The position numbers were made by a program, and so were the translations under genes. This document shows positions 60,781-64,000 of a stretch of DNA of 64,000 nucleotides, piece by piece; position 1 is the stretch's first letter, and every line of letters begins with the position of its first letter. Under the pieces are notes generated by a model, which was not told the DNA's origin, did no database searches, and worked only from the letters and a program-made list of their open reading frames with translations. The stretch is from Halalkalibacter urbisdiaboli (GTDB taxonomy: Bacteria > Bacillota > Bacilli > Bacillales > Bacillaceae_D). Location of the stretch: assembly GCF_002156385.1 (NCBI RefSeq), contig NZ_MVJM01000003.1:731504-795503 (forward strand), written 5' to 3'.

Positions 60781-62026
60781 TCGGTTAAAGCAGCATATGA
60801 ACTTTGAGAGGGGAGAGCATGTTCCATCTAAACCTGTGGTGGATGAACAAGAAGGTGAAAATACGATTCCTTATTTAGAAAAGTGGTCTAGCTTTGGGGC
60901 AAAACCAGTATGGTTTGAAGGGCAGTATACGATGATTCGTGATGTGCATTATCCGCTTGAACATCAACACGGTCGTTATCGTTTCTTTGAAATAAAAAAA
61001 GCGATAAAACAATGGCAAGATCATGTCGAAAACCATCCATTATCAGCGAAAGCGAGAAAACCTGAAGATTTACTCTTTTTTGATACAGAAACAACAGGTT
61101 TAAGTAGTGGTGCAGGGAATACGATTTTCCTTCTCGGTTATAGTCAAATACGGGAAAATGATGTACGGGTGCGTCAATATTTTTTACCGGGACCAGAAGC
61201 GGAGGTTTCTCTGTATCATCATTTTTTAACCGATGTCGGTCAAATGAAAAACCTTGTTACTTATAACGGGAAGTCGTTCGATTGGCCGCAGGTAAAGACA
61301 AGACATACCTTTGTTCGGGAGCAAGTTCCACAGCTTCCTAGGTTTGGACATTTCGATTTACTTCATGCATCAAGAAGATTGTGGAAGGAAATGCTGCCGT
61401 CCTGTAAGCTTTCTGTAGTTGAATCTAATATTTTAGGTTTCGAACGAAAGGATGACACACCAAGTTATTTAGTACCGATGTTGTATTTTGATTTTGTTAA
61501 TGAAAGAGATCCTAGTTTTGTTGAAGGTGTTTTAAAGCATCATGAATGGGATGTACTGTCTCTAGTTACGTTATACACCCATCTATCTTTACTCATTACT
61601 GACCGAGAAAAAGCATCACTTCATCCACGAGAACTTTTTGAAATTGCGCGATGGTATGAATATCTTGGTGAAAAGGAGATTGCTAGTAATTTATATGAGC
61701 AACTTATTGTTTTAGGAGAGTCAGTTTCTTATGATGGTTTATTTTATTATGCTGGTTTATTAAAACAAAAAAAGTTAATAAGACAAGCCCTTCAAGCGTA
61801 TGAAGACCTTTTACAGGCAAATCGATATCCTGTTGAAAGTGCGATTGAATGCTCTAAAATATACGAACATGGACTTAAGGACATTGAAAAGGCTCTATTT
61901 TTTGCAAAATGTGCATTAGTAATATATAAAGAACGCAGTGCTTTAATCAAAGGTAAAAAGGAAAAACTAGTAGCAGATCTAGAAAAACGGATTAATCGAT
62001 TGGAACGGAAAATAAAGGGAGCATAA
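60758..62026 (+). CDS. mrfB: DnaQ-like exonuclease MrfB (YprB) with TPR tail
   Basis: 422 residues. RNase H-like DEDD exonuclease core: LLFFDTETTGLSSGAGNTIF (~105-124; D and E), VTYNGKSFDWPQVKTRH (Exo II), HHEWDVLSLVTLYTH (Exo III, ~265). Then TPR-like helices ~290-420 for protein contact. Starts 23 bp inside mrfA with GGAGG, so the two are coupled. Acts with MrfA in mitomycin lesion repair (known in B. subtilis). Confidence 0.92.
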   Translation: MALKGKLNRLKQHMNFERGEHVPSKPVVDEQEGENTIPYLEKWSSFGAKPVWFEGQYTMIRDVHYPLEHQHGRYRFFEIKKAIKQWQDHVENHPLSAKARKPEDLLFFDTETTGLSSGAGNTIFLLGYSQIRENDVRVRQYFLPGPEAEVSLYHHFLTDVGQMKNLVTYNGKSFDWPQVKTRHTFVREQVPQLPRFGHFDLLHASRRLWKEMLPSCKLSVVESNILGFERKDDTPSYLVPMLYFDFVNERDPSFVEGVLKHHEWDVLSLVTLYTHLSLLITDREKASLHPRELFEIARWYEYLGEKEIASNLYEQLIVLGESVSYDGLFYYAGLLKQKKLIRQALQAYEDLLQANRYPVESAIECSKIYEHGLKDIEKALFFAKCALVIYKERSALIKGKKEKLVADLEKRINRLERKIKGA

Positions 62027-62209
62027 AATGAAGGAAATGTCTACACTTATTTCCTGGGCAAGCGCAAAAACAGCCGACTTTCAACATTTTGCAACAATTT
62101 TGTGAACAAAGCGAATGAAAACGTTGTAACAATAGAAAAGAAATTGTCAAAAATAAGGAAAGGGCGTACAATATGTACTAGAAATAGGAAAGATGAAAGA
62201 GTGAGAACT

Positions 62210-62344
62210 ATGAACCGTGCCCTTTTAATTTTATTTTTTGTAATGATTGGTATAACGTTGCTTATTTCTGTTGAAATGCGAGATTCAGCAAGCCTAAATA
62301 GTTTACTAGACAAAAACCTAATCTTACAAAATTCACATAATTAG
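62210..62344 (+). CDS. Small single-pass membrane protein
   Basis: 44 residues: MNRALLILFFVMIGITLLIS forms one membrane helix, then a short polar tail (VEMRDSASLNSLLDKNLIL). ATG 62210 behind GAGTGAG; the frame extends upstream without a better start. Lies between mrfB and cotD; function unknown and expression unproven. Confidence 0.5.
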   Translation: MNRALLILFFVMIGITLLISVEMRDSASLNSLLDKNLILQNSHN

Positions 62345-62357
62345 GTTAAACAACTAG

Positions 62358-62386
62358 GACACTAGGTGGATTTTGAACATAGGTTA
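62358..62386 (+). promoter_or_regulatory. Sigma-K-like promoter of cotD
   Basis: -10 CATAGGTTA (62378-62386) fits the sigma-K consensus CATANNNTA exactly, with GGACAC (AC core) about 15-16 bp upstream. Start codon 33 bp downstream. Expected for a mother-cell coat gene. Confidence 0.65.
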
Positions 62387-62419
62387 TTATTGACTCAACA
62401 AAAAAGGAGGAAATAACTT

Positions 62420-62962
62420 ATGTTTGGTAATCCTAGACCAGTTAGATCTCGAGTAATGCCACCGGTAGTACACCCAACAAAATGTAACGTTGTTGAAAGC
62501 ACATGTGAATATATTGTACCAGAAGTTCATCCGACTCATACTACGAATGTTACAAACCATGTTTATAAGCATGTGCACAGCTATCCACACACTCAATCAT
62601 ATGCTCAAAACATTGCACACCAGCAGTTTGTGAACCCTAACCCATACCCTGCAGGACCAGGAATGGTAGCAGGAGCAGCAACACCTCCAGCAGGGCCAGG
62701 AATGGTAGCGGGAGCAACAACACCTCCAGCAGGGCCAGGAATGGTGGCAGGAGCAGCAACACCTCCAGCAGGACCAGGAATGGTGGCAGGAGCAGGTATG
62801 CCAGGTTACGGAAAAGGAAATAAGCCTTTTCCGGGAATGGTAGCAGGAGCAGCAACACCTCCAGCGGGGCCAGGAATGGCGGGTTATGGAAAAGGAAATA
62901 AGCCTTTTCCAGGCCATGTAGCAGGAGCACAAAAGGGTTTCGGTAAGTCTTGTGGCTGCTAG
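62420..62962 (+). CDS. cotD: Spore coat protein CotD family, with repeat tail
   Basis: 180-residue inner-coat protein. N-terminal ~75 residues are the CotD part (RPVRSRVMPPVVHPTKCNVV, HPTHTTNVTNHVYKHVHSYP; His/Pro/Tyr-rich). The rest is a repeat: AGPGMVAGAATPP units in tandem (four), then PGYGKGNKPFP blocks, ending in KSCGC. Such a collagen/elastin-like tail is unusual for CotD (normally ~75-100 residues). AAGGAGG before ATG 62420; sigma-K-like promoter upstream. Confidence 0.88.
   Translation: MFGNPRPVRSRVMPPVVHPTKCNVVESTCEYIVPEVHPTHTTNVTNHVYKHVHSYPHTQSYAQNIAHQQFVNPNPYPAGPGMVAGAATPPAGPGMVAGATTPPAGPGMVAGAATPPAGPGMVAGAGMPGYGKGNKPFPGMVAGAATPPAGPGMAGYGKGNKPFPGHVAGAQKGFGKSCGC
62651..62796 (+). 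repeat. 39-bp tandem repeat in cotD
   Basis: Units start at 62651, 62690, 62729 and 62768 (the last partial), encoding AGPGMVAGA(A/T)TPP. A second module encoding GYGKGNKPFPG occurs at 62804 and 62882. Length-variable coding repeat. Confidence 0.88.
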
Positions 62963-62980
62963 TGAGTATGAATTTATAGA

Positions 62981-63012
62981 AGGGCGAACATGTTGTTCGC
63001 TCTTCTTCATTA
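62981..63012 (+). terminator. Terminator of cotD
   Basis: GAAGGGCGAAC / GTTCGCTCTTC stem with a 5-nt loop, then TTCATTAT. Confidence 0.75.
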
Positions 63013-63051
63013 TAGAGTTTCGATGCGGCTAAGAGGAAAAGGAGGCGCTTA

Positions 63052-63609
63052 TTGAAAACTATTGCAATAACAGGATATAAGGGACATGAATTAGGGATAT
63101 TCGATCAAAAACATCAAGGTATTTATTACATAAAAAAAGCAATTGAACAACGAATTATTCCTTTAATTGAAGAGGGATTAGAATGGGTAATCATTAGCGG
63201 ACAACTTGGAGTTGAACTATGGGCTGCTGAAGTTGTATTAAGTCTAAAAAAACAATACCCGAACATAAAGCTTGCTGTACTCACTCCGTTTTTAGGACAA
63301 GAGGAGCGCTGGCAAGATGCAACAAAGGAATACTATACAAGGATATTAAACGAAGCGGATTATGTTGATAGTATAACAAAGCGGCCTTATGATAATCCTA
63401 GTCAGCTGAGATTAAAAAATGAATTTATCATTTCTAAAGTAGATGGATTACTCATATTATTTGATGAAGACAAACCTGGCTCACCCTTGTACTACTTGGA
63501 AATAGCACGTAAGCAGCAGCAGTTCAAAGAATTCTCGATCTTAATGATCACGCCAACCGACTTAGATTTATTAGTCCAGGACGAACAAGCTGCTGAAAAT
63601 TGGGACTAA
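63052..63609 (+). CDS. ypsA: YpsA family protein (DUF1273, SLOG-like)
   Basis: 185-residue Rossmann-like protein of the SLOG/DprA-TIR-related superfamily. AITGYKGHELGIF, VIISGQLGVELWAAEVVL (nucleotide loop), LAVLTPFLGQEERW, and DGLLILFDEDKPGSP are family marks; it probably binds a nucleotide or ADP-ribose derivative. In Bacillus and Staphylococcus YpsA influences cell division and sits next to gpsB, as here. TTG start 63052 is set by AAAGGAGG. Confidence 0.92.
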   Translation: MKTIAITGYKGHELGIFDQKHQGIYYIKKAIEQRIIPLIEEGLEWVIISGQLGVELWAAEVVLSLKKQYPNIKLAVLTPFLGQEERWQDATKEYYTRILNEADYVDSITKRPYDNPSQLRLKNEFIISKVDGLLILFDEDKPGSPLYYLEIARKQQQFKEFSILMITPTDLDLLVQDEQAAENWD

Positions 63610-63696
63610 AAAGATTCAAATTGACAATCTCTTTAACTTTTGAAAAAATAAAGATTGTATTAGGTTGTTTTTATTCGTTAGCAGAGGTGATTAAAA

Positions 63697-64000
63697 TTGT
63701 ATAATCAGGAAATTCGTTTAACAGCGAAAGATATCTTAAATAAAGATTTTAAATCGAGTATGAGAGGGTACAACCCTGATGAAGTAGATAAATTTCTAGA
63801 TACGATCATTCAAGATTATGAGGTATTTCAGCGTGCAATTGAACAGCTTGAGCAAGAAAACCAGCAACTAAAACGTGAAGTTAAAAAATTATCTGACCGT
63901 CCACAAAGACAGGTAACACCACCGACCGTCGGTAGTACAAATTATGATATTCTCCAACGGTTATCAAATCTTGAGAAAAAGGTTTTTGGTGACAAGCTAT
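63697..64000 (+). CDS. gpsB: Cell-division regulator GpsB (runs off the window)
   Basis: First ~101 residues of GpsB, a DivIVA-like peripheral protein that moves PBP1 between septum and side wall. TTG start 63697 with AGAGGTGA upstream; [20 protein letters not shown] then [20 protein letters not shown] is the conserved membrane-binding coiled-coil domain, followed by the linker (RPQRQVTPP) and the start of the C-terminal helix ([16 protein letters not shown]). The 3' end is outside the window. Usual ypsA-gpsB order. Confidence 0.94.
   Translation, partial: MYNQEIRLTAKDILNKDFKSSMRGYNPDEVDKFLDTIIQDYEVFQRAIEQLEQENQQLKREVKKLSDRPQRQVTPPTVGSTNYDILQRLSNLEKKVFGDKL

Noticed and set aside
62651-62912. 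Regular repeat that might look like a CRISPR array
   Set aside because: Units are contiguous, in frame, and encode a periodic protein; no spacers and no cas genes.
62597-63010. Long minus-strand frames opposite cotD
   Set aside because: Antisense shadow of the GC-richer tandem repeat; Cys/Trp/Ser runs are an artefact of reading the repeat backward.
1-64000. tRNA, rRNA, riboswitch, prophage or insertion sequence
   Set aside because: I saw no tRNA cloverleaf, rRNA segment, transposase or recognisable riboswitch core; not an exhaustive search since no covariance models could be run.

Overview
The window is a piece of the chromosome of a low-GC, endospore-forming Bacillota, almost certainly family Bacillaceae and probably from the alkaliphilic/environmental Bacillus branch. 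Support: SD-driven genes with many TTG/GTG starts, a bacillithiol deacetylase (BshB2) with YojF, a GerA-type germination operon, spore proteins CsgA and CotD, the MrfA/MrfB pair, and the YpsA-GpsB end. There is no phage, insertion sequence, CRISPR array, rRNA or tRNA that I can see. Gene content is mostly ordinary core and accessory Bacillus genome. The unusual parts are regulatory sites, broken genes and a dispersed hairpin-repeat family.

Layout. 1-5.5 kb: two acidic/Met-rich lipoproteins, a GNAT-like protein, a fabHB-type KAS III behind a FapR operator, and a YpcP-type 5'-3' exonuclease. 5.5-19.3 kb: an L-arabinose/arabinan island: araL-egsA(araM), a DeoR-type regulator, galM, araD-araB-araA with an AraR box inside the promoter, araR, a GH27 enzyme that looks like a beta-L-arabinopyranosidase, a GH43 arabinosidase, then ArsR-type and MarR-type regulators. 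Together they would release L-arabinose intracellularly and feed it through isomerase, kinase and epimerase to xylulose-5-phosphate. No sugar transporter lies in the window.

19.3-29.3 kb: a PbpA/PbpH-type class B penicillin-binding protein, yojF-bshB2, a membrane-anchored trypsin-like protease, and a five-gene germinant-receptor operon (small membrane protein, two B subunits, A, C). 29.4-35.8 kb: an acyl-CoA dehydrogenase-like flavoprotein, a DUF523-DUF1722 protein, two cold-shock proteins, modA-modB without modC, and an aldo/keto reductase. 35.9-42.9 kb: a co-directional run yojN (MoxR AAA+)-yojO (VWA)-ypvA (DinG-like helicase)-patatin-ROK kinase-csgA.

43-52.6 kb: helD, a GAF-STAS gene interrupted by one in-frame TGA, a pirin, a yciC-type GTPase behind a 29-bp perfect Zur palindrome, an MBL hydrolase, TatD, nitroreductase, PCD/DCoH and a HAD phosphatase. 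52.6-58.3 kb: mostly small genes, including a 42-residue basic protein, a stand-alone VWA-like fragment, a stand-alone zinc-type S14, a two-CXXC mini-protein, a frameshifted Gln-rich coiled-coil gene, and a large DUF2339 membrane protein. 58.4-64 kb: mrfA-mrfB, a small membrane protein, cotD with a 39-bp tandem repeat behind a sigma-K-like promoter, ypsA, and gpsB, which runs off the window.

Two families of long terminator-like hairpins recur between genes across the whole window (core CTGAAAAAGGG..CCCTTTTTCAG, and core TGTCCCAAAAG..CTTTTGGGACA). One family is embedded in a larger diverged repeat.
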